Positions 8,347-17,834 are shown, numbered from the stretch's first letter. The stretch: DNA of 64,000 bases from Anaerolineales bacterium (GCA_015075625.1 JABTTZ010000003.1:186001-250000); one strand, 5' to 3'. Program-made: numbers and translations. The notes: generated by a model from the sequence alone, not told the origin.

Positions 8347-9300
8347 TTAACGCCGAGGCGGACGCCCACCACCACCGGGGGGCGGGGGAGGTGGGTTACC
8401 ACCACCACCGCCGGAAGGCGGATTACCCCCACCCGGTCCCCCCGCCTGCCCACCGCCGCCAGCGTTACCCGGGTTCATCGGCGCATCGCTACCGCCCGTC
8501 GCCGTGCCGTGGTAGCAGCCCATAAAGTAGGGGAAGGTTGCCGTTGCAAAGTAACGGTAGCTGCCATCAGGCATCATCATCCCATTGCATTGATCCAGAT
8601 CGCCTGAGCCAGCAACATAGCTGTGTGCTTCCCACGCCGCCTTCACATTCTTCGTCCGCTGCCAACTGCTGCGCACCACCTGCACATTTGTACAAGCGGC
8701 ATCGGCGCAGAGGTAGGGGGCATAAATGGCATAGCCATCAAAGCTATAGCCGAGAATCTTATTTGTCGGTTTCCCTTCAGCAGGGAGCAAGCAGACGGGC
8801 TGCGCATGAAGGTGATAGATACCCCCGGGCGCGGTATGCCCCCCACAAAAATCGAGCAGCCCATCGAGATACGGATCGCCAAAGCCCAAGTCTTGCGCCT
8901 CGTTCGGACCGGTGATCATCATCCCGTTGATCGCCACCGCGACGGATCCCAACAAGGGAAGTTTCCCCGGCGTCGCCGCGACGGTGGGAGTCAAGGGGAT
9001 GCGGTAGGTCAGATTTTGCGCTTTCAGTGCGTTCGGCGTGATCTGTACGAACTCGTAATTGGGAATCCCGTTGGAACGGACGGTCATCATCGCCTCATCA
9101 CAGGTGACGCTCAGTTCCGGCGCGGGGTAGCCCTTCGGTTGGTAGGTGGAGACATCCAAAAACGCCCCCGATGGACATTCAGCAGCAGCGGGAAGGGGAT
9201 CGCCAACGGAAACGACAGGCGCGACGGCAAATGCCCCGCTTGGCACAGCAGCCCCCAACAAGACAACAACCACAATAGTAAGCCAACGTTTGCGGATCAT
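8347..9300 (-). CDS. Secreted YHYH-domain protein
   Basis: The start is placed at MIRKRWLTIVVVVLLGAA (9300), which gives a clean signal peptide cut near GAFA and a purine-rich site upstream. The 53 upstream in-frame codons look non-coding. The mature protein (about 290 residues) holds a YHYH domain: GGIYHLHAQPVCLLP, LGYSFDGYAIYAPYLC, and near the end GSYRYFATATFPYFMGCYHG. Several cysteines probably form disulfides. The last 45 residues are a low-complexity Gly/Pro tail (GGGGNPPPPPPGGGG), often a flexible linker at the cell surface. The biochemical role of the family is unknown. Confidence 0.85.
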   Translation of the reverse strand: MIRKRWLTIVVVVLLGAAVPSGAFAVAPVVSVGDPLPAAAECPSGAFLDVSTYQPKGYPAPELSVTCDEAMMTVRSNGIPNYEFVQITPNALKAQNLTYRIPLTPTVAATPGKLPLLGSVAVAINGMMITGPNEAQDLGFGDPYLDGLLDFCGGHTAPGGIYHLHAQPVCLLPAEGKPTNKILGYSFDGYAIYAPYLCADAACTNVQVVRSSWQRTKNVKAAWEAHSYVAGSGDLDQCNGMMMPDGSYRYFATATFPYFMGCYHGTATGGSDAPMNPGNAGGGGQAGGPGGGNPPSGGGGGNPPPPPPGGGGRPPRR

Positions 9301-9678
9301 GAGAACACCCCTTCTGATACCCCTATGAAACGGATAAATACTGCGTATGAGTGTATGGTGTTTGAGATGAAGATGTGATGAAGATTGTGCAAGGGATGTA
9401 TTGCCGAGGTGTAGCAATGGTGTTGCAAAGTGATCTGAAACCTGTAAAAAAAGGAACACCAGACGGGATTAAGGCGTCAGGTAGTCAACCAAAACCGCCG
9501 TCGAGGGTACACCCCGCTGCGGCGGATGGTATGCGCCCATGGACATCGACTCCCAATCTGGGGATAGAGTGTCTTTTAGAAATCTTCCTGACAATCGCTA
9601 GGATCATAAGACAATACGTTCCTCTGTATGCATCCTCATGTAGAATACTCTTATGCCCGTTGAAGGTTAGGGATATTC
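9301..9678. promoter_or_regulatory. Divergent intergenic region upstream of YHYH and kinase genes
   Basis: This 378-base gap separates two divergently transcribed genes, so it should hold both promoters. I see no coding region in it. On the plus strand, TAGAAT at 9641-9646 is a possible -10 element, 33 bases before the kinase ATG, but no good -35 stands at the matching distance. The segment 9560-9592 resembles 913-945 upstream of the response regulator (shared TAGAAAT, TTC and TGAC blocks). Confidence 0.4.
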
Positions 9679-12600
9679 ATGACCGCTCTCGCTGCCACCA
9701 ATAACCTTATATCTATTGCCGATATTCGCTATCGCCGTCTCGAAAAAATTGGCGAGGGCGGTATGGGGACGGTCTACCGCGTCTATGATCGGCTTTCTAA
9801 CAAGGTCTTGGCGCTCAAGACTGTCTCCACCGCTGGCGAACAACACTGGATGCACTCCCGTTTCTCCACGAGTGATCGCACCGATAGCCAAACCAGCCTA
9901 CGCCTTGCCCTTGCCCACGAGTTCCAAACGCTTGCCTCGCTGCGCCACCCGAACATCGTCAGCGTGACCGATTACGGCTTCAACACCGACAAAAACGCTT
10001 ACTTCACGATGGAAATTCTGGATGGCGGCGAAGACATTGTCACCGCAGCGGGGAAAATACCCCTCGCCGGACGGGTTAGCTTGCTGATCCAGATGTTTGA
10101 GGCGCTTGCCTATGTCCACCGCCGAGGGCTGCTCCACCGCGACCTAAAGCCAGCAAATGTCCTCGTCTTTGAGGGCGTTGTAAAGGTCATTGATTTTGGG
10201 CTGTCCGTCATGGGCGATGCCGAGAGCGGCACATCGGGGACGCTCTACTACATGCCGCCCGAAATGCTTAGCGGCTTGCGTGCCTCGGCAGCCTCTGATC
10301 TCTATGCAGCGGGCGTTATTGGCTATGAAATGCTCACCGGACACCATCCCTTCCCTACCGAGAGTCTTTCGACATTCATGGTGGCGGCGCTCAGCGAACT
10401 GCCCGATCTGCGCGAGATTGATCCCGCCCTCCAAGACATTATCGCCGTGCTGCTCAGCAAAATGCCCGCAGACCGCCCCGCCAGCGCCAGCGAAGTGATT
10501 CATGCTTTGCGCGTCGCCTTTCCCGATACAGCGGCGGGCATTGCCGAATCGATCCGCGAGAGCTACCTGCAATCCGCCCCTTTTGTTGGGCGGGCGGAAG
10601 AACAGAACAAACTATTCACGGCTATGGAGGAATTGCTTGGCGGGCGCGGATCGGCGTGGCTGATCGGCGGCGAGAGCGGGGTGGGCAAATCGCGCTTGCT
10701 TGACCAAGTGCGTGTGAGGGCGCTCATTGCCGGGGCGCTTGTCTTGCGCGGTCAGGCGGCAAGCGGCGGGCGGATGCCTTACCAAACATGGCGCGATACG
10801 CTACGCTGGTTGGCGCTGCTGACTGATCCCAAGACTTTAGAGGCAAGCATCCTCAAGCCGCTTGTCCCCGATATTGACATGCTTCTAGAGCGCCAGATTC
10901 CCCCCCCACCGCCCCTTTCGCCCATCGCCGCCAAAGCGCGGCTCATAGCGACGATCACCGATATTGTCAGCCGCCAACCCTACCCGATTGTCCTGATCGT
11001 TGAGGACGTGCAATGGGCGGGGGCGCAAAGCCTCGATTTGCTGAATGCGTTTGTCCGCCTGAGTGCCTCGCATCCTTTATTGGTTTTGGGCAATTACCGC
11101 GACGACGAAGCGCCGCAGTTGGCAGTGCAGTTGGCGGCAATGCACCACCTAAAGTTAGGACGCCTTCTCCCCGCCCAGATCACCGCCCTAAGCCGTGCCA
11201 TGATCGGTGAGGTGGAACAGATGGATCACGTCCTTGAACTCCTTCAGCGGGAGACGGAAGGGAATGTCTTCTTCCTTGTGGAGGTTGTCCGGGCGCTGGC
11301 GCTGGAAGCGGGTGATCTGAGCAAGATTGGTGAGCGCACCCTTCCGGCGCATGTCTTTACTGGTGGGGTGAATAAACTGCTTGAGCGGCGCTTGGCGGCG
11401 CTCCCTTTGGAGAGCCGTCATTTGCTCCGGTTGGCGGCAGTGGCGGGGCGGGCGCTTGATCTCGATGTACTGCGCGTTATGAGCGATCCTAAGTGGCTGG
11501 ATCATTGGCTCACACTCTGTCAGGATGCAGCTGTTTTAGAATATCATGAGGGGGCGTGGCGTTTTGCCCATGACAAACTCCGCGAGAGTATCCTCCGTGA
11601 GATGGACGTGGATCAACTGAGCGCCTTGCACCGCCGCATTGCCGAAGCGATGCAAAAACGTTATGGGGCGGATACCGCCCATGCCTCTAGCCTAGCCTAC
11701 CATTGGGGCGAGGCGGGCGACCTTCCCAAAGAGGGGTATTACGCCGGACTCGCTGGCGAATATGCCTTGCAAAATGGCGCGTATCAAGAATCTGTGGTGT
11801 TTCTAGAAAAGGCGTTGAATCAAGACGTTACTCTCACCCCCGACCCTGAGCAGCGCAAACATCTTCCCCGTGCGGAGCGGGAACGTGCCTTAGGGCAAGC
11901 ATATTATGGGTTGGGAAATCTGGGAAAGGCGCGGGAGCATGGCTCACAGGCGCTTCTTTACTTGGGGCGGAAACTCCCCGAAGGGCGGGGGGGGGTCTCA
12001 GCGCTGATCCGTGCCTTTGCGCGGCAGTCTGCGCACCGCATCGGAGTCATCCCAAAAGTGCTGGGAGAGGTACGCCCCATTCACGAAGCGGTGCGCGTCT
12101 ATGGCTTAATTGGGGAAATTTCCTATTTCACCGCCGAGCCACTTCTGGGGGTGTACTGTGTCTTGGGCATGACGAACCTTGCCGAGTCCATTCCGCCGAC
12201 GCCAGAGCTTGCCCGCGCCTATGTGAACATGGGCATTGCCATGCAATTGATTGGCTTTCCCAAACGGGCGCGGCGTTATGTAGAGCGGGCGCTGGAGGTT
12301 GGCACAGGGCTGAGCGAAAAAGCAATGTATGCGCAGGTCTTAAACCTTGCCGGCGTCTGGCATGTGGGAATGGGCGAATGGGCGGAGGCGCAAACCTATT
12401 TTGAGAAGGGGCGCGATCTTGCCCACGAGATTGGAGACCGCCGCGAGTGGATTACCTCGTACACAACACTTGGCGTCATGTGCCACTATCAGGGACGCTA
12501 CCACGATTCAATGCTCCTGAACAGCACTGCCTACGAACACGCCACCCAACTGGGCAACAAGCAGCAGCAGGGGTGGGGCATGTACACGAAAGCGGAGAGC

Positions 12601-13221
12601 GAATACCGTTGGGGACGCTTTGCCGAAGCGCTCAAAAGCTATGAAAAGTCGATGGAATACGTTGTCGGGGATATTCGCCGCTCGTCCGAAGCACGGGTAG
12701 CGGGCGGGCGGGCAATCTGTTACATGGGGTTAGGGGATTACGACAGCGCCATCCGTGAAGTGGAACAGATGCGCAGTCTATTAGGGAAAACCAGCCCAAC
12801 GGTCTATTCCATGCTGGATGCCTATTCCAGTTGGGGCGATGTTTATCTGCGCTTGGCAGAGAGAGCGGAAAAAGCGGGCGAAACACCGTCCCCTGCTCAT
12901 CTTGAACAGGCGGCAGCGGGCTGCAAACTTCTGAAGCGCTTTGGCAAGATTTACCCCGTTGGGCGGGCGCGGGCGAGGCTTTGGGCGGGGCGCTATGAGC
13001 GCTTGGTTGGCAAGCGAGATACCGCGCTGAGTGAGATGCTGGAGGCGGCAGCAGATGGAAAAGCTCTGGCAATGCCCTACGAGGAAGCATTGGCGCGGTA
13101 TTACGCGGGGGTGTTTGGGTCGCCAGATACCCGTCAGCAATTGCAAACAGCACAAGCGATCTTTGAACGGCTTGACGCACAGGCAGATGTGGCAAAATGT
13201 GCAGCAGTATTGGGCGCGTGA
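9679..13221 (+). CDS. Serine/threonine protein kinase with AAA ATPase and TPR domains
   Basis: A 1180-residue multidomain regulator. The Hanks-type kinase domain (about 18-280) shows the glycine loop GEGGMGTVY, Lys47 in ALKTV, the catalytic loop HRDLKPANVL with Asp155, and DFG at 172-174. An ATPase domain of the AAA_16 type begins at FVGRAEEQ (302), with Walker A GGESGVGKS (about 330-338) and Walker B IVLIVEDVQWA (about 437-447). The C-terminal half is alpha-helical with tetratricopeptide-like repeats such as AMYAQVLNLAGVWHVGMGEW. The layout resembles PknK-like kinases. No membrane segment is visible. It is likely a cytoplasmic signalling hub; its target is unknown. Confidence 0.92.
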   Translation: MTALAATNNLISIADIRYRRLEKIGEGGMGTVYRVYDRLSNKVLALKTVSTAGEQHWMHSRFSTSDRTDSQTSLRLALAHEFQTLASLRHPNIVSVTDYGFNTDKNAYFTMEILDGGEDIVTAAGKIPLAGRVSLLIQMFEALAYVHRRGLLHRDLKPANVLVFEGVVKVIDFGLSVMGDAESGTSGTLYYMPPEMLSGLRASAASDLYAAGVIGYEMLTGHHPFPTESLSTFMVAALSELPDLREIDPALQDIIAVLLSKMPADRPASASEVIHALRVAFPDTAAGIAESIRESYLQSAPFVGRAEEQNKLFTAMEELLGGRGSAWLIGGESGVGKSRLLDQVRVRALIAGALVLRGQAASGGRMPYQTWRDTLRWLALLTDPKTLEASILKPLVPDIDMLLERQIPPPPPLSPIAAKARLIATITDIVSRQPYPIVLIVEDVQWAGAQSLDLLNAFVRLSASHPLLVLGNYRDDEAPQLAVQLAAMHHLKLGRLLPAQITALSRAMIGEVEQMDHVLELLQRETEGNVFFLVEVVRALALEAGDLSKIGERTLPAHVFTGGVNKLLERRLAALPLESRHLLRLAAVAGRALDLDVLRVMSDPKWLDHWLTLCQDAAVLEYHEGAWRFAHDKLRESILREMDVDQLSALHRRIAEAMQKRYGADTAHASSLAYHWGEAGDLPKEGYYAGLAGEYALQNGAYQESVVFLEKALNQDVTLTPDPEQRKHLPRAERERALGQAYYGLGNLGKAREHGSQALLYLGRKLPEGRGGVSALIRAFARQSAHRIGVIPKVLGEVRPIHEAVRVYGLIGEISYFTAEPLLGVYCVLGMTNLAESIPPTPELARAYVNMGIAMQLIGFPKRARRYVERALEVGTGLSEKAMYAQVLNLAGVWHVGMGEWAEAQTYFEKGRDLAHEIGDRREWITSYTTLGVMCHYQGRYHDSMLLNSTAYEHATQLGNKQQQGWGMYTKAESEYRWGRFAEALKSYEKSMEYVVGDIRRSSEARVAGGRAICYMGLGDYDSAIREVEQMRSLLGKTSPTVYSMLDAYSSWGDVYLRLAERAEKAGETPSPAHLEQAAAGCKLLKRFGKIYPVGRARARLWAGRYERLVGKRDTALSEMLEAAADGKALAMPYEEALARYYAGVFGSPDTRQQLQTAQAIFERLDAQADVAKCAAVLGA

Positions 13222-13382
13222 GGCGGGCTGAGGCGCGGGGCTAAAAGGCATGTCCGTAACCGGGTCAGCCTAAGAGAGACGCCAAAGCACCGAGATGTCT
13301 AGGCTCTGTTGGCAGTGTCATTGGGCTAGGGGTAACCACCCCTTCGGAGTTGCCCCCACCCCATAATAGAGAAGGCATCTTT

Positions 13383-13439
13383 CCCCCTTTCCCTGTCTAC
13401 GGGAAAAGGGTGCAAGGGGGAGCGACCCGATAGGGTCGC
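13383..13439. repeat. Two intergenic hairpins (family A plus a GCGACCC palindrome)
   Basis: CCCCCTTTCCC and the imperfectly matching GGGAAAAGGGTGCAAGGGGG (13383-13420) form a family A hairpin. GCGACCC-GATA-GGGTCGC (13422-13439) follows at once and abuts the end of the leftward gene. The remainder of this 220-base gap (13222-13382) holds a CCACCCCTTCGG motif like that at 36899 and nothing recognisably coding. Confidence 0.7.
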
Positions 13440-13441
13440 CC

Positions 13442-14032
13442 CTACTCTGTCAGCGCTCGGTAGGCACGCATTGCCGTGAAGCCCCGCCAGCGCATGACGG
13501 GTGGGGAAAACAAAAAACCTGAGCGCGACATAGCGATTTTCACGACGGGATCAAAGGGGGAAAGACGATCCCTATCGGTCAGTTTCAGATGGATGTAGCT
13601 GCGCCGCGAATCATAGAGCAGCCACACTGACGCCGGATCGCGCACCTCCGTATGCACGGCGTCGGGAGCGCCCCAATCGCGCAGGACATCGTACATGGGG
13701 TAGGGTTGGACGAGAAAGACTGTTGTGATCAGTTCCCCCGCGTTCCCAATGTAAATGACGATGCGCTCCCCGGCAAAGACAACCATCCGCTCTCCGGCGA
13801 TCTCTTGCACCGTCTGACGGGCTGCCGGATGGCGCTCGACAAGCTGTACTGCTTGCAAAAACGAACTGTCGAACTGAATTCCAAACAAACAGAAACGGGC
13901 ACAGACTGCCCCATTGGGGGCGGTGAAGATGGGCTGAGCGAGGGTGTTGCGGCGGGCGAGGGCGATTCCTCCGCCAAGTGCCGCGCTGAGGACGATCAGC
14001 AGTGCGGCGAGGAAGGCGCTCAGGCGTTTCAT
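13442..14032 (-). CDS. Secreted hypothetical protein, tandem paralogue 1
   Basis: The start at 14032 (MKRLSAFLAALLIVLSAALG) overlaps the stop of the upstream paralogue by four bases (ATGA), so translation is coupled. The protein is 196 residues with an N-terminal signal or anchor helix. The segment NGAVCARFCLFGIQFDSS matches NGQPCAALCLFGIIPGET of the neighbour, including two cysteines three residues apart, which may form a disulfide or bind metal. Both proteins continue with a Leu/Val/Arg-rich alpha/beta region ending in a YDSRRSYIHLKL-type strand pair. I do not recognise the family. Confidence 0.75.
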   Translation of the reverse strand: MKRLSAFLAALLIVLSAALGGGIALARRNTLAQPIFTAPNGAVCARFCLFGIQFDSSFLQAVQLVERHPAARQTVQEIAGERMVVFAGERIVIYIGNAGELITTVFLVQPYPMYDVLRDWGAPDAVHTEVRDPASVWLLYDSRRSYIHLKLTDRDRLSPFDPVVKIAMSRSGFLFSPPVMRWRGFTAMRAYRALTE

Positions 14033-14703
14033 GGATAGGCGGCGGTTATCAAGTAAAGCCGCAGCTCGCGGAAACCACCCCAGGGGACGGTGGCAAGCAG
14101 GATGCCTCGCCATGCCTCGTTGAACATCGGTTGGGTGCTGATGCCGAGGAAGGTGAGCGGGTCGGCGGGGTTTAGGCGGTCGGCGGTGGCGTTCCCGCTG
14201 AGGACGACGCCCTGTGCTGGGTAAAAAAGACGGACGTGCCGCCGGTTTTGGCGGGCAAGCTGAAGCTGATGCGGCGTTCCAATCTGGGCGAGGGCGTGTC
14301 CAAAGGTGGCGGCGTGAAAAAGCGGGGCGGCGTCCGCAGGGAAGGAGAGGCTGATCGACCCTACACGGTTGTTTTCCCCTTGCAAAATCGTGATATCGAA
14401 CGCCGCACCGTGAAAATCGAGCAGAGCGCCGCCAGCACGGGCGTTCACGCTGCCATAGCGGGTCAGTGGGTGCGCCCGCAGAAGTCCCTCACTGGCAAGA
14501 TAAGCGGTTTCTCCGGGGATGATCCCAAACAGGCACAGCGCCGCGCAAGGCTGCCCATTGGCGGTGGTGAACACGGCGGCGAAATCAGGCGTGAGGCGGC
14601 TGCCGATGACCCGTGCGGCAAAGGTCATGCCGAGCAAGGCGAAGGCGAGGCTGATGGTGAACTTGAGCAAACGTCCCATGCCAATCATGAGCATACCCAT
14701 CAT
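14029..14703 (-). CDS. Secreted hypothetical protein, tandem paralogue 2
   Basis: This is the first gene of the paralogous pair. Several ATGs are possible (14703, 14700, 14694, 14688, 14679), all giving a hydrophobic N-terminal helix (LLKFTISLAFALLGMTFAARV). The sequence before 14703 is Arg/Pro-rich and unlikely to be translated. A domain with NGQPCAALCLFGIIPG followed by about 130 residues of alternating strands resembles the downstream paralogue. It lies divergent from the propeller lipoprotein gene, with about 100 bases between them. Function unknown; the pair probably arose by tandem duplication. Confidence 0.75.
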   Translation of the reverse strand: MMGMLMIGMGRLLKFTISLAFALLGMTFAARVIGSRLTPDFAAVFTTANGQPCAALCLFGIIPGETAYLASEGLLRAHPLTRYGSVNARAGGALLDFHGAAFDITILQGENNRVGSISLSFPADAAPLFHAATFGHALAQIGTPHQLQLARQNRRHVRLFYPAQGVVLSGNATADRLNPADPLTFLGISTQPMFNEAWRGILLATVPWGGFRELRLYLITAAYP

Positions 14704-14808
14704 AACCCATAGGGGGAGTATGCCACGCCTGCGAAGGGAGGGGAAGGGGGCAATGTGCCTCTCCTCAATGGGTGGTGAAATGTCCGCCCTTTGTGTACAC
14801 TTTTTTCT

Positions 14809-16392
14809 ATGAAACACTCCCTTGTTCTCCCCTTTATTGCCTTGCTTGTGCTGCTTGCTGCCTGCGATAACAGCACGGATGCCAGCGCTATTCGCGTGCG
14901 GGTGCGCGTCGATGGCACAGAGCGCGTCCTCACTAGCAGCGAATCAATGTCTGTGCGCCAGCTTTTACAAAAAGAAAACATCCGCACCGGCGACTTGGAT
15001 CGGCTGAACCCCAGTGATTTCACGCCTATTTTGGACGGGATGGTGATCACCATTGTCCGCGTGGAAAACCGCGCTGAATGTCTGGAAGAAGATATGCCCT
15101 ACGCCACCGAGACGATGAAAACGCCTGATCTACCGCCCGGCGATTCCCGTGTCTTGCGTCCGGGCGTCAGCGGGCGCAGCCGTGTCTGTTTCGATGTCAT
15201 TTTGGAGGACGGCGTAGAGAAATCACGGGCGCAGAGCAGCCGCACCATCTTGATCCCGCCAACGAGTCAAATCTTGGCGGTGGGCGTCGATAGCTCCCGT
15301 ATTGAGCCGCGCCCTATCGTCGGGCTAATCACCTATCTCAGCGGGGGGCAGGCGCGGTACATCACCGAGAGCAGCACGAATCAAGGGACGCTTCCGACGG
15401 GCGGGGCGCTGGATGGGCGGGTGTTCGCCGTCTCCCCGTCGGGGCGGCAGCTTCTCTACACACGGACGCCCGACGAGGCGGATCCGCGCTTGGCAAACAC
15501 GTTGTGGCTGCTGTTGGACAGCGGTAATCCGAACAGCGAGCCGATTCGCCTGATCTTGGAGAACATCCTGACGGCGGATTGGATTCCGAGCAAGACCTTC
15601 ACCTTCAGCTATTCGACGCTCCAGCCGCGCAGCGAACCGCCCGGCTATCAGGCGCTCAACGATCTGTATGTCGCCCGTGTGGACAGCACAAACGGGCGCA
15701 TCCTCCGCGCCGACCCAATCATCAAGCCGAATCCGCTGACGGTCTACGGCTTGTGGGGGAATCGCTTCGCGTGGTCGCCCGATGGCGAGCGCTTGGCTTG
15801 GGCGGGGGCGGAAGGGGTAGGGGTAGTTGACCTGACGAGCGGCATTTACGAGAAGGTGATTTCGTTCTCCGTCTACACGACAACGCTTTCCAACGGCTGG
15901 CTGTGGCTGCCCAATGTGGCGTGGTCGCCGGAGGGGGCGTTCCTAACGGCAAGCGTGCATGGAGCGCCGTTGGGGGAAGAAAGCCGCGAGACGAGTCCGG
16001 TCTTTGATATTGCCGCCGCCTCCGCCGATGGGGGGATTCGCGTTCCTGCCCTACGTCCCAAAGCGGGGATGTGGGCGTCGCCCGTCTATTCGCCCGCGCC
16101 GCGTGGGGGGCTTGCCTACCTTCAGGCACGCAGCCCGATTGATAGCGTCAGCAGCGAGTACGATCTGGTCTTAGCGGATCGGGATGGGAGCAACCCAAAG
16201 GTACTGTTCCCCGGCGCGGGGAAGGCGGGTATCCGCCCGCTGGAGGATGGCAGCGATCTGGCGTGGAGTCCCGACGGGCGCGAGATGGCGGTGATCTATC
16301 AGGGGGATATTTACCTTGTTGATGTAGAGAGCGGGCGGGCGACGAGCGTCACGGTGGTGGGCAACGCCAGCCACCCACGTTGGGTGCGTTAG
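14809..16392 (+). CDS. Lipoprotein with G5-like domain and beta-propeller
   Basis: The start MKHSLVLPFIALLVLLAACD (14809) gives a classical lipoprotein signal with the lipobox LAAC, Cys at about residue 19. The 6 codons before it are unlikely to be used. The N-terminal part has a DUF348-like ubiquitin-fold segment (RVRVDGTERVLTSSESMSVRQLL) followed by a G5-like segment (FDVILEDGVEKSRAQSSRTIL ... QILAVG). The remainder (about 170-525) is a WD40/TolB-like propeller with repeated WSPDGERLAWAG and WSPDGREMAVI blades. The protein is anchored to the outer face of the membrane. G5 domains often occur with peptidoglycan proteins, so an envelope role is plausible. Confidence 0.8.
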   Translation: MKHSLVLPFIALLVLLAACDNSTDASAIRVRVRVDGTERVLTSSESMSVRQLLQKENIRTGDLDRLNPSDFTPILDGMVITIVRVENRAECLEEDMPYATETMKTPDLPPGDSRVLRPGVSGRSRVCFDVILEDGVEKSRAQSSRTILIPPTSQILAVGVDSSRIEPRPIVGLITYLSGGQARYITESSTNQGTLPTGGALDGRVFAVSPSGRQLLYTRTPDEADPRLANTLWLLLDSGNPNSEPIRLILENILTADWIPSKTFTFSYSTLQPRSEPPGYQALNDLYVARVDSTNGRILRADPIIKPNPLTVYGLWGNRFAWSPDGERLAWAGAEGVGVVDLTSGIYEKVISFSVYTTTLSNGWLWLPNVAWSPEGAFLTASVHGAPLGEESRETSPVFDIAAASADGGIRVPALRPKAGMWASPVYSPAPRGGLAYLQARSPIDSVSSEYDLVLADRDGSNPKVLFPGAGKAGIRPLEDGSDLAWSPDGREMAVIYQGDIYLVDVESGRATSVTVVGNASHPRWVR

Positions 16393-16396
16393 GGGA

Positions 16397-16418
16397 GGGG
16401 GCGCAGCGCTGCGCCCCC
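16397..16418. terminator. Perfect 11-bp palindrome between convergent genes
   Basis: GGGGGCGCAGC and GCTGCGCCCCC are directly adjacent, immediately after the lipoprotein stop. A run of six T follows 10 bases later (16429-16434). It sits between the ends of the lipoprotein gene and the cmr operon, and probably stops transcription from one or both sides. Confidence 0.6.
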
Positions 16419-16469
16419 GATTGGGTCATTTTTTCTTGCTGGTATCAATCTGCTGACAGAGGAGGGCGT

Positions 16470-17471
16470 TTACTTCGGAAGTACATTAAAGACGCCGTAC
16501 CCCGCTGCCGTTTTCGCCCCAATGCCCAACTCATTGAGCGCAGCTTGCAGCCATCCTGTGACGGTATCCAGCGGGGGGGTATGCCCTTTCCGCGCCGCAA
16601 CCGCAAAGGCAAACGTGACACCATGGGTGACGGTCAGGAAGGGGACAGGAACAGGATACTCGGCATCGTGCGGCGCCCCATTGCCTTGATAGTAGCTGTT
16701 GAAGTGCGGCGTCATCACATCAACCTTAAAAAGCTTTCCTTGCTTGGGAAGCCCTTCGACCCCGGCGATAACTGCATCGAAAAAGACGCACGTTCCGGCG
16801 GCATCTTGGCTGCCAAACACCTCGGCATAGGCGCGTGCAGCGGGATCATCCTCAAGCCCCTTGCGGTCAAGCTTAGAAACAGCGTGTAGAAGCTCTCCCC
16901 ACATTTTCTCCCGATCTTCTTTCACACCTGCCAATGCCGCGTCTAAGAGATCAAGGTGGGAAGACAATTTTCCCTCGTTTAACTCTTTGCTGTTGAGCAG
17001 GGAGATATTGAACTGCGCGGCAATGGTGAGCAGCGCATAGGCGCGGGTCAGTCCCTTAAGGGCGCTGCCCGGGATGATGGGCAGACCACAGACGTGCTGT
17101 ACGGTCAGCCCAAATTCCATCGGACCCTTTCCGCCCAAACCGACAATCAACCGTCCTAACGAACGTGCCGTAAAGCGTGCTGCTCCTTGCGTTCTTTGCT
17201 GCCAACGGGCATACTGCGCCTTGAGGAGGGTTTGCCATGCACTGTTGCGCCCCAAATCAAACTGCTGGCAAACCACCTCCTGAAGCCAGCCATCGCGGTA
17301 TTTCCGTTTGTCGCCCTTATCGTTGGGACGCCAATTCAGATTATTCGTGATTGCCTCCTGTGGCACATAGCGCCCCAAAAGTAAACTGAGGTTCACGCAT
17401 TTCCCAACCCTGTCGTCGTTGATCAAGCCTCTGGAGTCTTCGGGGACAAGATAGGTTGCCATCGGGTTCAC
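16470..17471 (-). CDS. cmr6: Type III-B CRISPR RAMP protein Cmr6
   Basis: Last gene of the cmr operon, 333 residues. The RAMP-type fold shows in GLPIIPGSALKGLTRAYALL, the Gly-rich loop motif typical of Cmr6, and in AAGYGVF near the C-terminus. Cmr6 caps the backbone of the Cmr complex on the target-RNA side. The GTG at 17471 overlaps the cmr5 stop by four bases; an internal ATG lies three codons later. Its place behind cmr5 supports the assignment. Confidence 0.92.
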   Translation of the reverse strand: MNPMATYLVPEDSRGLINDDRVGKCVNLSLLLGRYVPQEAITNNLNWRPNDKGDKRKYRDGWLQEVVCQQFDLGRNSAWQTLLKAQYARWQQRTQGAARFTARSLGRLIVGLGGKGPMEFGLTVQHVCGLPIIPGSALKGLTRAYALLTIAAQFNISLLNSKELNEGKLSSHLDLLDAALAGVKEDREKMWGELLHAVSKLDRKGLEDDPAARAYAEVFGSQDAAGTCVFFDAVIAGVEGLPKQGKLFKVDVMTPHFNSYYQGNGAPHDAEYPVPVPFLTVTHGVTFAFAVAARKGHTPPLDTVTGWLQAALNELGIGAKTAAGYGVFNVLPK

Positions 17472-17827
17472 TCTTGCCCTTCAGCAAAGCGTTTTAGCCA
17501 GAGCAGATAGGCAAGTACTTCCGCCGTCGCCCGGCGGTAGTCTGCGGTGTTCTTCGTCAGCAGGGTTTCCAAAAGGGTTTGCCCTTGCCAGCCAAGCTCT
17601 TTCAAAACCCATGAGGAAAGGTGCCTATTCAAGGCGTTGTGTTCGTCTTTTCCTTTTGCCTGAAGAAATGCCAACGATGCTCCCAAACCATCCCGTTGGA
17701 CGTTTGCGGCGAATCCTTTCACCAGTGAGGGGTATTCCTTGATCTTTTTGGCGCTCTGAACATCTTTCCAGGCTTGTGCTGCCCGCTTTTGCTGAAGGGT
17801 TTGTTGGTTAGAGGGTTGGTTCGTCAT
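17468..17827 (-). CDS. cmr5: Type III-B CRISPR small subunit Cmr5
   Basis: A 119-residue, fully helical protein of the size expected for Cmr5 (Cas11 small subunit). It opens with LQQKRAAQAWKDVQ, close to the family's usual QxRAxxAW start, and contains the YPSLVKGFAANVQRDGLGASLAFL segment typical of the family. Multiple Cmr5 copies line the inner surface of the Cmr filament and contact the crRNA-target duplex. It lies 7 bases after cmr4 and overlaps cmr6. Confidence 0.92.
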   Translation of the reverse strand: MTNQPSNQQTLQQKRAAQAWKDVQSAKKIKEYPSLVKGFAANVQRDGLGASLAFLQAKGKDEHNALNRHLSSWVLKELGWQGQTLLETLLTKNTADYRRATAEVLAYLLWLKRFAEGQE

Positions 17828-17834
17828 AGCAGCC

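Noticed and set aside
12632-13251. Two minus-strand open frames opposite the kinase C-terminus
   Set aside because: They lie inside the TPR region of the kinase and are Pro/Arg/Ser-rich, with no start signal.
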